Assembly: GCF_017168235.1 (NCBI RefSeq)
Contig: NZ_JABFAO010000004.1
Coordinates: 1,137,878 to 1,187,196, forward strand
Direction: 5' to 3'
Length of the DNA: 49,319 nucleotides
Origin: Rhodococcus sp. KRD197
Lineage (GTDB): Bacteria > Actinomycetota > Actinomycetes > Mycobacteriales > Mycobacteriaceae
The stretch's first letter is position 1. Every line of letters begins with the position of its first letter. This document shows, in pieces, positions 17,578 to 26,087 of this stretch. A program made the translations under genes and the position numbers. The notes beneath the pieces were generated by a model. It saw only the letters and a list, made by a program, of their open reading frames with translations. It did not search any database and was not told the origin of the DNA.

Positions 17578-18867
17578 TCATCTATCGCCAAGATCCGACT
17601 TCCGGCGAGACGGTACCGACCCGAGACCGGCAATCAGCAGAAGGCCAACGAACACGTTCAACGACGACAGCGAGTTGTTGAAGATCGAGTCGACCGCGAA
17701 CACGACGACACCAGCCAGCGCGGCGGTGTTCATGCTGAGCGGAACAGACGCCCTGCCCTGGCGGATCGTCCACCACATCGCCAGCAGTAGCGCGACGAAC
17801 AACGCAAGTCCGGGAAGACCGTACCGGTAGAGCTCTTGGAAGTAGTTGCTGTGCGGGTGGCCGAGTCGGGCGACCGTCAGACCGGTGTACGGCGAGATCG
17901 TAGGCACGAAATCACGGGCGAGGAACCCTGTCAACCACGCGCCCTGATGATCGAGGCCGTCGATCACGCCCTGCCACAGAGCCTGCCGGGTGACGCTCGA
18001 AGTGTCGGCGTCATTCGATGCCGAGAACAGTCGTTCGAGGGCGGACGCGACATAGGGCGGTTTCCAGAACTGGTACCCGATGATGGCGTACCCCATCGCC
18101 GCGATGGCGACGGCCAACCGGACCCCACGTGCTCGACCGGATTGGAACAGCACAATTGCGAACGCCACTGCGAAAGCGATGATGGCCGATCGGGTCTCGG
18201 TCATGAGAAGCACGGAAGCGACCGCGACGAATGTCAGCCAGAAGTACAGACTGCGTGTCAGCGTTGCGATAACCGCTATGCCCAGCATGGCAAGGAATCC
18301 GCCGTACACGGTCGGAGAGAAGAACGTTCCGAAAGGACGGTACGTGCCGTCAGCGGTGGCGAAGTAGAAGCCCGACCCGTACCCCTGTGACAGCAGGAAC
18401 GGAAGCCCGACGAAATACTGGTAGACACCCCAGCCGCCACAGAGGACGAGGGCGGCGCGGAGGCCGTAGACAATGGCCAATTTCCGCTCGGAGGTCTGCG
18501 CGATTCGGAACAGGACGAGTCCGGCGAACAGGGTGAGTAGTTCGCGAGTGAGTTGGTTCCACGGCGGCGTGGAGGTTCCGATGCCCATGATCGTCAGGTC
18601 GAGGGCGATCCACAGCCCAAGTGCTGCAAGCGCGTAGTCGACCGGGCCATGACGTCGACCGAGCACGCCGGCGAGAACGCCGGTGGCAACGACTAGCGCG
18701 AAGAACGGATACGTCGGGGGCCAGCGTGACGAGGTCAGCTCGTACGGCAGGTAGCTGATCGGCACGGCAAGCACGGTGAGAAACACCAGCCAATTGCCGC
18801 GCAGTATGTCACGGACGCTGCGTGGCTGAACAGCCTCGGCGTCATGGGTTGCGTGCGCCAGAGTCAT
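17578..18867 (-). CDS. O-antigen ligase/polymerase-like membrane protein (Wzy/WaaL type)
   Basis: 429 aa from the ATG at 18867. About eleven hydrophobic helices are visible. The extracytoplasmic loop between residues about 290 and 350 contains VARLGHPHSNYFQELYRYGL, which matches the PF04932-type motif HxHNxYLxxLxxxG of O-antigen ligases and polymerases. Such proteins join or polymerise lipid-linked sugar units outside the membrane. In an actinobacterium this fits export of a capsular or exopolysaccharide. The gene is divergent from the polysaccharide genes starting at 19951 and reads toward IS21 copy 1. Confidence 0.85.
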   Translation of the reverse strand: MTLAHATHDAEAVQPRSVRDILRGNWLVFLTVLAVPISYLPYELTSSRWPPTYPFFALVVATGVLAGVLGRRHGPVDYALAALGLWIALDLTIMGIGTSTPPWNQLTRELLTLFAGLVLFRIAQTSERKLAIVYGLRAALVLCGGWGVYQYFVGLPFLLSQGYGSGFYFATADGTYRPFGTFFSPTVYGGFLAMLGIAVIATLTRSLYFWLTFVAVASVLLMTETRSAIIAFAVAFAIVLFQSGRARGVRLAVAIAAMGYAIIGYQFWKPPYVASALERLFSASNDADTSSVTRQALWQGVIDGLDHQGAWLTGFLARDFVPTISPYTGLTVARLGHPHSNYFQELYRYGLPGLALFVALLLAMWWTIRQGRASVPLSMNTAALAGVVVFAVDSIFNNSLSSLNVFVGLLLIAGLGSVPSRRKSDLGDR

Positions 18868-18906
18868 AGTCTGTCATTGTGCCGTACCGGGTGGTCAGTC
18901 GCCCAC

Positions 18907-19014
18907 CTATCCGTTGCGGTCCAGCCATAGTTCGTCGGCGCAGGCTTCGCTGCAGGTGCGCCCATCATGTGGGTCGACGTCCTCGCGCAGGTCCCGCAGT
19001 TGGCACGCGCTCAT
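18907..19014 (-). CDS. Candidate small Cys-containing protein (35 aa)
   Basis: An ATG at 19014, preceded by GGAAG at a 7-nt spacing, opens a 35-codon frame ending in TAG at 18907-18909. The peptide reads MSACQLRDLREDV, then DPHDGRTCSEACADELWLDR. Three Cys, one His and many acidic residues suggest a small metal-binding or disulphide protein. The good ribosome-binding site and composition support it; its size and lack of a recognised family leave it uncertain. It lies 39 nt upstream of the O-antigen ligase gene on the same strand. Confidence 0.4.
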   Translation of the reverse strand: MSACQLRDLREDVDPHDGRTCSEACADELWLDRNG

Positions 19015-19522
19015 TATCCAGCTTCCGTTCGGTGCGTGATCGGAACACGGAGTTGCCACTGCGATGCATCATGTACAGCACGCAATCGAGCGGGATCGCT
19101 GCAAGTCCGAGGTAGCTGAGACGGGCGAGAGAATCCACCGCGTCATCATGCCGTACCGCTCGGTCTGATCGCTGTCGGGCTTGCTTGAAAACGGGCGCAT
19201 AACGCGAGCTATGCGCCCACCTCGGCGAACACAGCGTGGCCCTCTCGATTCGATCGTGACGGACGGTTCGGCATCTAACCTGAAGAACTCTCGAACGCCG
19301 AGCTGATGACCGAACTCAGCTTTTGATGCGGGGAGTAGCGAGCTGCTGTGCAAGGAGCCCGACCATGTGCGTTCATCTAGGGAAGATGCCGACATGTACG
19401 AGGCCGAGGCCGAGGCCAGGCGCCCCGGCTTGATCTACCCCTCGCGATACGCGCTCATTTCGGACCGCCGTCACTCGGTCGAATGAACCACTCAATAACA
19501 ACGTTCGGGTTGTAACGAGCCA

Positions 19523-19551
19523 TCACAAACACCCGATTCTCTTGTTTGTGA
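19523..19551. promoter_or_regulatory. 8-bp perfect dyad overlapping the GTG start of the small gene, copy 2
   Basis: TCACAAAC (19523-19530) and GTTTGTGA (19544-19551) with a 13-nt spacer, same arms and spacing as copy 1. The GTG start is 19548-19550. Confidence 0.6.
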
Positions 19552-19706
19552 CTACAAAACCTTCCCCTTGCCCTCCTGCCGACCAATATGGATGGCTGCA
19601 GGAACCATACTGGGGCGAAGATCAAGAGCGGACCCCGAAACCACAGAAGCCGCGAACTGTACTCCGCAGTCTCGCGGCCGCCCTGACTGCGCGCATTCAC
19701 CGCTGA
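19548..19706 (+). CDS. Small uncharacterised protein (52 aa), copy 2 of a duplicated pair
   Basis: GTG start, TGA at 19704-19706. The core ADQYGWLQEPYWGEDQE and the basic tail TVLRSLAAALTARIHR match copy 1 (289-444). The N-terminal eight residues are more divergent (TTKPSPCP against TTDPFREP). One extra codon after GEDQE keeps the frame. Neither copy has an obvious ribosome-binding site, and in both the start codon lies inside the right arm of a dyad. No family recognised; paralogues elsewhere in the genome are likely. Confidence 0.6.
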   Translation: MTTKPSPCPPADQYGWLQEPYWGEDQERTPKPQKPRTVLRSLAAALTARIHR

Positions 19707-19950
19707 CAATTCTGGTCGTTCGAACTTAGTTCAACGCCCGTTCGTGCCCTGTTGCCCTGCTGGTGTTCTCGTGGCCAATCTGGGTGGCTGTCCGGCAGCA
19801 TTTCCGACCTCTGAGGGAAAATCCCTGGTGCGCGAGCTGTCGATTGGTGGCCTTAGGATGTGGCCGTAGCGGCCGGTTGTCGGAATCCACTCGGTGGTTC
19901 GTGCGGCCGTTTATGAACTGAGTCTTGTCTTCGACGGGGGAAGTAGCGCT

Positions 19951-21270
19951 ATGCGGATTACTGTGTTTGGTACCGGATACCTCGGTGCCACCCATGCTGC
20001 GTGCATGGCAGAGCTCGGCCATGAGGTATTGGGTGTCGATGTGGACCCGGCGAAGCTTGCCAAGCTCGAGGCCGGTGAGGTCCCGTTCTACGAGCCCGGG
20101 CTCGAAGAGGTTCTGCAGCGCAATATCGCGGCATGTCGACTTCGGTTCACCTCCTCATACGAAGAGGCCGCTGAATTCGCCGACGTGCACTTCCTCGGCG
20201 TGGGCACTCCCCAGAAGAAGGGCGAGTTCGCGGCCGACATGATCTATGTCGACTCCGTGGTCGAGACACTCGCGCCCCTGCTCACCAAGCCCGCCGTCAT
20301 CTTCGGCAAGTCGACCGTTCCCGTGGGCACAGCAGCTCGGCTAGGCGCAATGGCGCGAGAACTCGCCCCAGCTGGCAACGACGTCGAGATCGCCTGGAAT
20401 CCGGAGTTCCTCCGTGAGGGCTACGCAGTCAAGGACACGCTGCACCCCGATCGTCTGGTCCTCGGCGTCGACCGCGATCGACCCGGCCGGGCGGAGGACC
20501 TGGCCCGCGAGGTCTACGCGCAATTGCTCGACGAGAAGATCCCGTTTCTGGTGACCGATCTTGCGACCGCTGAGCTGGTCAAGGCCTCAGCCAATGCCTT
20601 TCTAGCGACCAAGATCTCGTTTATCAACGCGATTGCTGAGGTCTGCGAGGCCGCGGGTGCGGACGTGACGGTTCTTGCCGATGCCATCGGTCATGACGAC
20701 CGAATTGGCCGCAAGTTCCTCAATGCCGGTATCGGGTTCGGTGGAGGATGCCTGCCGAAGGATATTCGGGCGTTCATGGCCAGGGCCGGTGAGCTGGGCG
20801 CGGACCAGGCGTTGACCTTCCTGCGGGAGGTCGACAACATCAACATGCGCCGACGCACTCGTATGGTCGAGCTGGCCCGCGAAGCATGCGGATCATTGTT
20901 GGGAGCCAGGGTCGCGGTGTTGGGCGCGGCGTTCAAACCTGACTCCGACGACGTACGCGACTCGCCAGCGCTCAACGTCGCAGGTCAGATCCAGTTGCAG
21001 GGTGCTGCTGTCAACGTCTACGACCCGAAGGCCATGGACAACTCACGGGCATTGTTCCCGACCCTCGGGTACAGCGCGTCCGCGCTTGAGGCATGTGAAG
21101 GCGCTGACGTGGTGCTGGTGTTGACGGAGTGGAAAGAGTTCAAGGCGTTGACCCCGAAGGACCTCGATGACGTGGTTCGCGCCAAGACTTTGATCGATGG
21201 CCGCAACTGCCTCGATCCCGTGCAGTGGCGTGAGGCTGGCTGGACCTACCGCGGACTCGGGCGTCCGTAA
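19951..21270 (+). CDS. ugd: UDP-glucose 6-dehydrogenase
   Basis: 439 aa from the ATG at 19951, preceded by gacgggggaag. N-terminal Rossmann motif FGTGYLGATHA, family motif GVGTPQKKGEF, and the catalytic Cys in the loop GIGFGGGCLPKD, as in UDP-Glc/GDP-Man dehydrogenases. The C-terminal domain has LGAAFKPDSDDVRDSPALN and LTEWKEF. It oxidises UDP-glucose twice, using two NAD+, to UDP-glucuronate, a precursor of acidic surface polysaccharides. It lies upstream of a sugar transferase and a glycosyltransferase, consistent with a capsule or exopolysaccharide cluster. No defect is seen. Confidence 0.93.
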   Translation: MRITVFGTGYLGATHAACMAELGHEVLGVDVDPAKLAKLEAGEVPFYEPGLEEVLQRNIAACRLRFTSSYEEAAEFADVHFLGVGTPQKKGEFAADMIYVDSVVETLAPLLTKPAVIFGKSTVPVGTAARLGAMARELAPAGNDVEIAWNPEFLREGYAVKDTLHPDRLVLGVDRDRPGRAEDLAREVYAQLLDEKIPFLVTDLATAELVKASANAFLATKISFINAIAEVCEAAGADVTVLADAIGHDDRIGRKFLNAGIGFGGGCLPKDIRAFMARAGELGADQALTFLREVDNINMRRRTRMVELAREACGSLLGARVAVLGAAFKPDSDDVRDSPALNVAGQIQLQGAAVNVYDPKAMDNSRALFPTLGYSASALEACEGADVVLVLTEWKEFKALTPKDLDDVVRAKTLIDGRNCLDPVQWREAGWTYRGLGRP

Positions 21271-21840
21271 CCCGTCTCGTCCGCTGCTGCGAACCGGCCA
21301 AACAAGACTGGTGTCGTTCAGTTGATGCATTCACCGCACGGTGGCGTTTGTGGCGCTTGCGAAAAACCGGCACAATGACTGCTTGATAACGGCAGGTTTG
21401 GTTCTAGACGGATTCGCGACCATTTACTTGAAAGTTTTTCGAAAGCGATGAAGTCGACCAGTTACCGTCAGGTTAAATCCGTCCCGACCAATGCGGTGAT
21501 TTGGATTTGAACATGCAAACAGCCTGCGAAACAGTGGTTTTCGACAATGGCTGTCGGATCGTGCTGCTGTAACGACGGCGACGAGTTGGACGATAGGGGA
21601 TGAATTGGGACGGATCACTATTCTCTTCCCGGTCTGTGCTGAAAGTGTGGTAGACCAATCATGTTGGATGTAATTGTTTTGTGATGTGACCCACTTGAGA
21701 GGTCGCAAGTCGCACCGCGTGCGAAAATCTAAATCTCAGGCTGCGGAGCCATCGACTCGTCTCCCAACGTCAGTGTCGACGTGTCGGAGTGCAGACACCG
21801 TTGACATAGAAGCAAGAGAGCAGATTCAGGAGGGGAACCG
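21271..21840. other. AT-richer intergenic/promoter region of the polysaccharide operon
   Basis: 570 bp between ugd and the sugar transferase gene. The part from about 21370 to 21700 is clearly AT-richer than its surroundings (for example gaaagtttttcgaaagcg), the usual look of a regulated promoter region. No convincing coding frame is present; the minus-strand frames there lack protein character. A purine-rich aggagggg (about 21829-21836) serves as the ribosome-binding site of the next gene. Confidence 0.5.
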
Positions 21841-23349
21841 GTGGCAACACTCGGATCCGTGCAGCAGACTCCGCAGGGGGTTGAGAAGGACCAGCAGGCG
21901 CGACGCGTAGAGCGCTTGACCTCGCGCCGTGTTTGGGAGCACCAGTACATCTATCGACTACGCATCACCGATGTCGCTGTCGTTGTTCTCGCGGTGGCAC
22001 TCGCTCAGCTCATCCGGTTCGGCGAGCTGCAAAACAACGGCCTGCAGGCGACGCTGAGCTACAGCGGAGTGTCTATCGTTCTGGCTGCGCTGTGGGTGGC
22101 GTTCCTCGCCATTTTCCGGACGCGATCGACCCGCGTCATCGGCAACGGTGCCGAGGAATACCGCCGCATCGTGTCGGCCACCTTCAAGCTCTTCGGCGTG
22201 ATTGCGATCGTGTCGCTGCTCTTCAAAGTGGACTTCGCTCGCTTGTACTTGGCAATCGCTCTCCCTGTCGGTCTCTTGGGGCTCCTCCTCAGCCGCTGGT
22301 TGTGGCGCAAGGGGGTGGCGGTGAAGCGCAGCAAGGGCAAGTACCAAACCTCCGTCCTGATCGTCGGAAGTCGCAAAGCTGCCGTCTCGATGGCAAAGCA
22401 GTTCGAGCGTTCGCCGGGTGCTGGGTACCGCGTCGTCGGCATGTGCCTGCCCGGCTACGAACCGGCGCGTGACGCCGTGACACTTGAGGGGTACGAGATT
22501 CCTGTACTCGGCGACGAATATGGCGTGGTCGACGCGATCGAAGCCTCGGGCGCTGACACCGTCGCTGTGACAGCAACCGAGCATCTCGGAACCAAAGGGA
22601 TCCGCAAGATGGTGTGGGACCTGGAAAAGAAAGACGTCGACTTGGTTGTCGCTCCCGGTGTGGTGGACGTGGCCGGCCCACGGCTCGTCATGCGCCCGGT
22701 AGCAGGGTTCCCCCTCATCCACGTCGAGAAGCCGCAATACAACGGCGCAAAACGCTTCAGCAAGACCGCCTTCGACTTGGTGTTTGCATCCGCCGTCTTG
22801 CTTCTGATCACACCGGTCCTGTTGATCGCGGCTATCGCTGTGAAGGTGACGAGCCGGGGGCCGGTCTTCTACAAGTCCGAGCGGATGGGCATCGACGGTA
22901 AGCCGTTCTCGATGATCAAGTTCCGCAGCATGGTGCAGGATGCCGACAAGCACGTTGAAAGACTGCTCGCGCAGAACGAGAGCGAGGGTGGCGTCCTTTT
23001 CAAGATGCGCGAGGACCCGCGGGTTACCAGAGTCGGCAAATTCATGCGGCGATTCAGCATCGATGAACTGCCGCAATTCATCAATGTCCTGCGCCGCGAA
23101 ATGAGTGTCGTTGGACCACGTCCGCCACTCCGCCGAGAGGTCGAGACGTACGACGGCGAGGTTCGACGTCGCTTGCTGGTCAAACCCGGCATTACAGGCC
23201 TATGGCAGGTCAGCGGTAGGTCAGACCTGTCTTGGGAAGAGACTGTTCGGCTCGATCTGTCATATGTGGAGAACTGGTCGATGGTGGGCGACCTGCTGAT
23301 CATCGCAAAAACGGTTAGGGCGGTAGCCGGGAGTGACGGCGCGTACTGA
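21841..23349 (+). CDS. Undecaprenyl-phosphate sugar phosphotransferase (WbaP/WcaJ type)
   Basis: 502 aa, GTG start at 21841 with a strong upstream Shine-Dalgarno sequence. Four N-terminal helices (residues about 40-160) are followed by a Rossmann-like central domain (TSVLIVGSRKAAVSMAKQFE). The last helix (FASAVLLLITPVLLIAAIAV) leads into the PF02397 catalytic domain, with MIKFRSMVQDAD, DELPQFINVLRREMSVVGPR and PGITGLWQVSGRSDLSW. It transfers a hexose-1-phosphate to the C55 lipid carrier, the first step of repeat-unit assembly at the membrane. The glycosyltransferase gene follows after 82 nt. Confidence 0.93.
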   Translation: MATLGSVQQTPQGVEKDQQARRVERLTSRRVWEHQYIYRLRITDVAVVVLAVALAQLIRFGELQNNGLQATLSYSGVSIVLAALWVAFLAIFRTRSTRVIGNGAEEYRRIVSATFKLFGVIAIVSLLFKVDFARLYLAIALPVGLLGLLLSRWLWRKGVAVKRSKGKYQTSVLIVGSRKAAVSMAKQFERSPGAGYRVVGMCLPGYEPARDAVTLEGYEIPVLGDEYGVVDAIEASGADTVAVTATEHLGTKGIRKMVWDLEKKDVDLVVAPGVVDVAGPRLVMRPVAGFPLIHVEKPQYNGAKRFSKTAFDLVFASAVLLLITPVLLIAAIAVKVTSRGPVFYKSERMGIDGKPFSMIKFRSMVQDADKHVERLLAQNESEGGVLFKMREDPRVTRVGKFMRRFSIDELPQFINVLRREMSVVGPRPPLRREVETYDGEVRRRLLVKPGITGLWQVSGRSDLSWEETVRLDLSYVENWSMVGDLLIIAKTVRAVAGSDGAY

Positions 23350-23431
23350 GCGAACTCTCGACAGTACCTAGTCAGTTGGAGCATTGCTCCTCGCGTGCGC
23401 GCGTCGGAGAACAAGGTCGGGGAAAGAAAAC

Positions 23432-24562
23432 TTGCGAGAAAAACTGAAGGTCGCGATTGCGCACGACTACCTAACACAGCGGGGTGGGGCAGAGAAAGTC
23501 GTTCTCGCTATGGCGCGAGCCTTCCCGGAGGCACCCATCTACACGACGCTGTACGACCCGAACGGCACTTACCCTGAGTTCGAATCCTTCGACATCAGGG
23601 TTTCGCCGCTCAACAAGGTGAAGTACCTTCGCGAGCACCATCGCAGCGCACTGCCATTGTTGCCCATTGCGTCGTCGACGACGAAAATCGATGCCGACGT
23701 CGTCCTTGCCAGCAGCAGCGGGTGGGCTCACGGTTTCCGGACATCGGGTACCAAGATCGTCTACTGCTACTCACCGGCGCGCTGGCTGTATCAACGTGAG
23801 GCATACCTGGGTACTTCGGCGTCTCGAACCCTGCGGGGCCTCATCGCGGCATCCAGTCCGGCTCTGAAGGCATGGGACCGCAGAGCCGCAAAGTCCGCGT
23901 CGAAGTATTTCGCTATCTCATCCGTGGTCAAGTCGCGAATCGAAAACGCATACGGCCTCCCGTCCACGGTGCTTCCGGCTCCCCAGTCCCTCGACGCTAG
24001 CCTGCCAACGGAGGCAGTCCAGGCGGTCGAGCCATGGTCTGACGGCTACTACCTCTGCATCTCGCGCCTCTTGCCGTACAAGAACGTCGACAAGGTTATC
24101 CGTGCGTTCGAGCATGGCGACAGGCGTCTCGTTGTTGTTGGAAGTGGCCCGCAAGAAGCTGAGCTCGCTGAATTGGCGGGACCGAATGTGACGATGGTCA
24201 AGGACTTGACGGACGCCCAAATTCGTTGGCTGTACGCACATTGCGCAGGCTTGGTCGCCGCAAGCTACGAAGACTTCGGTCTTACGCCATTGGAGGCCGC
24301 AAGCTACGGGAAGCCCAGTGCGGTACTGCGATGGGGAGGCTTCTTGGACACCGTTGCAGAAGGCGTTACCGGAGTCTACTTCGGGGAGCCCGAGCCAACA
24401 GCCATTGCTGCTGCGCTGACCGCGCTAGAGGATCGCCGTTGGTCTCAGGACGCTATGGACACCCATCTGGATCAGTTCAGCGAACAACGGTTTGCCGAGG
24501 CGCTGCAGCAAGCGGTCTACCGAGCATCTAGCGCTTCACAGCGTCTAGATCAGAAAGTATGA
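23432..24562 (+). CDS. GT4-family glycosyltransferase
   Basis: 376 aa from a TTG at 23432, after ggggaaagaaaac. The upstream CTG/ATG alternatives add sequence without protein character. KVAIAHDYLTQRGGAEKVV is the N-terminal Rossmann and acceptor loop typical of WbaZ-like GT4 mannosyltransferases. LCISRLLPYKNVDKVIRAF and the EX7E motif (EDFGLTPLE) mark the GT-B nucleotide-sugar site. It likely adds the second sugar of the repeat unit at the inner membrane face. Its stop overlaps or abuts the gmd start (ATGA at 24559), indicating one operon. Confidence 0.9.
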   Translation: MREKLKVAIAHDYLTQRGGAEKVVLAMARAFPEAPIYTTLYDPNGTYPEFESFDIRVSPLNKVKYLREHHRSALPLLPIASSTTKIDADVVLASSSGWAHGFRTSGTKIVYCYSPARWLYQREAYLGTSASRTLRGLIAASSPALKAWDRRAAKSASKYFAISSVVKSRIENAYGLPSTVLPAPQSLDASLPTEAVQAVEPWSDGYYLCISRLLPYKNVDKVIRAFEHGDRRLVVVGSGPQEAELAELAGPNVTMVKDLTDAQIRWLYAHCAGLVAASYEDFGLTPLEAASYGKPSAVLRWGGFLDTVAEGVTGVYFGEPEPTAIAAALTALEDRRWSQDAMDTHLDQFSEQRFAEALQQAVYRASSASQRLDQKV

Positions 24563-24573
24563 GGACGAAGCAG

Positions 24574-24834
24574 ATGAAGCGAGCGTTGATCACGGGTATT
24601 ACCGGTCAGGACGGTTTGTACCTGTCCGAGTTGCTGCACGACAAGGGCTACAAGGTGTACGGCCTGGTGCGCGGTCAGAACAATCCAAAGCGGGCGTTGC
24701 TCGAGCAGAGTCACCCGTTCGTGGAGATCCTTTCCGGCAACTTGCTCGACCTGTCGTCGCTGATGCGGGCGTTCTCCGCCGCTCAACCTGACGAGGTGTA
24801 CAACCTCGGTGCTGTGTCGTTCGTCGCATATTCA
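24574..24834 (+). pseudogene. gmd: GDP-mannose 4,6-dehydratase gene, truncated after about 86 codons
   Basis: Start at the ATG at 24574 (MKRALITGITGQDGLYLSEL), preceded by aggacgaag. The Rossmann motif GITGQDG and PDEVYNLGAVSFVAYS are perfect GMD signatures, but the protein normally has about 340 aa with the catalytic YKxxK well downstream. After SFVAYS at about 24832 the sequence changes abruptly to the reverse complement of a TrbL-like gene. The remaining frame to 25146 is an Ala/Pro-rich shadow. The rest of gmd is not in the window. GDP-fucose or GDP-rhamnose synthesis by this copy is lost. Confidence 0.9.
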
Positions 24835-26087
24835 CCGGCCCCTCCGGAGAACGCTGCCGCGCCTGCGCTGCCGCCACCGACTGCTTTGCCTGCAGCCATG
24901 GACTTTCCGCCCGTGGCGACCGCAGCTCCGGCCATCAGAGCTGTTCCTGCTGCGGCGGCACCGGATCCACCCGAGCCGACGGCCGCGACCGCCGGCACCA
25001 ACAGGCGCATCATCGCGGGCAGAACCGCCGCGGCCATGGTGAGCATGACGATGCCCAACAGCGATTGTTGGAGCTGGTCGATGTCGGGGATCTCGCCCTC
25101 GGTGACGTTCGCCGAGTTCTGTGCGGTCAGGAACGCCATCGCGTAGACCAGTGCGCCGACGGGCTTGAAGAGCAGGAACGCAATGATCCAGGCCACGATC
25201 TTCTCGTAGGACTGTGAGCCGACCGAGGTACCTCCGGCCGCGGCCGCGAGCGGTGCGGCCGCGACAGCGGCAATGAGAAGCACCTGGCGGGCCACGAGCA
25301 TCACTGCCTGCGCGATCGCGCCGAGAAGTCCGACAAATCCGATGATCAGCATCAGCCCCGGGGTGGCGCTGCCGTAGGAGTTGATCGAGAGCATCGAGTC
25401 GACCATGCCCACCGGGTCACGGTTGGAGGTATCGGTGATCAGCCAGTCCGAGAACGCGTCCCCGGCACGGGTTCCCGCGGCGACGACGACGGAGAACATC
25501 GTGGCGGCAATGACGGTGCGGGAGAGGGCCTTATAGGTTTCTTCGGCTTCGTTGAGCAGTGCGTGACGACGCGCAGCCGCCAGACGCAAGGCCAGGAAGA
25601 TGATCGTCGCGACCAGCAGTGCGAGTTGTATCCAGCCCGTGTACTCCGAGATCGTCTGCAGCGGAGTGAAATTCTGCAGATCCGGGTTCGGGATCTTGAT
25701 CCACCAGGTCATCGCCATGGTCAGTACTTGCGCCATGCCGGTGAGGATCGACTGCACGATCTCCCCGAACTGCGATTCCCACATCTCCGCGAACTGGCTG
25801 GTGGCGAAGTTTTTGGCTGCGTCGAGGGGGTTGCCATCGGCGGCGCACAGTGCGCCGCTCGCGCCGCCGATCAGATCGCCGATAACCGGCAACTGCGTGC
25901 CCAATACGTCTCCGACGACGTCGCCGGCGGTGTCGCACGCGGTGGTCTGCGCCGAGTCCGTCTGTGCCGTGTCGTCCGGGGTGGGTTGCTGCGCGGCCGC
26001 GATCGCACTGCCGGTCAGCATCACCGCAAGCGCGATCACCAGTGCCACTGCGGTCGACCGGAGGTACCGGAGGGCGAGGGTCGTCAT
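24783..26087 (-). CDS. TrbL/VirB6-like polytopic membrane protein, C-terminus replaced at the gmd junction
   Basis: The ATG at 26087 overlaps the upstream stop as ATGA. A signal-like helix (AVALVIALAVMLTGSAIAAA) is followed by at least six helices (LALLVATIIFLALRLAAAR, IIAFLLFKPVGALVYAMAFL, LLGIVMLTMAAAVLPAMM) and a Gly/Ala-rich tail. This is the look of the actinobacterial counterpart of TrbL/VirB6, the inner-membrane channel subunit of conjugation machines. The last dozen residues (ATNDTAPRLYTSSG) are translated from reversed gmd sequence, so the native C-terminus is missing. A longer frame to 26879 is a shadow of the upstream gene. Confidence 0.75.
   Translation of the reverse strand: MTTLALRYLRSTAVALVIALAVMLTGSAIAAAQQPTPDDTAQTDSAQTTACDTAGDVVGDVLGTQLPVIGDLIGGASGALCAADGNPLDAAKNFATSQFAEMWESQFGEIVQSILTGMAQVLTMAMTWWIKIPNPDLQNFTPLQTISEYTGWIQLALLVATIIFLALRLAAARRHALLNEAEETYKALSRTVIAATMFSVVVAAGTRAGDAFSDWLITDTSNRDPVGMVDSMLSINSYGSATPGLMLIIGFVGLLGAIAQAVMLVARQVLLIAAVAAAPLAAAAGGTSVGSQSYEKIVAWIIAFLLFKPVGALVYAMAFLTAQNSANVTEGEIPDIDQLQQSLLGIVMLTMAAAVLPAMMRLLVPAVAAVGSGGSGAAAAGTALMAGAAVATGGKSMAAGKAVGGGSAGAAAFSGGAGEYATNDTAPRLYTSSG

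Larger units (their letters stand above)
19507..19725 (+). repeat. Dispersed about 219-bp duplicated segment, copy 2
   Basis: Second copy of the segment at 248-463, again bounded by gggttgtaac and gttcgaac. It contains the small gene at 19548-19706 and the 8-bp dyad at 19523-19551. It sits alone between the polysaccharide genes, about 19 kb from copy 1, in the same orientation. No transposase or terminal repeats accompany it, so it moved by duplication or arrived with flanking DNA. Confidence 0.8.

Noticed and set aside
19069..19395. 108-codon minus-strand frame between the ligase and ugd genes
   Set aside because: Mixed composition, no start signal, no recognised family; another frame in the same place looks equally good.
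24559..25146. 195-aa apparent gmd fusion protein
   Set aside because: Only the first about 86 codons are gmd; the Ala/Pro/Met-rich rest is the reverse strand of the TrbL-like gene.
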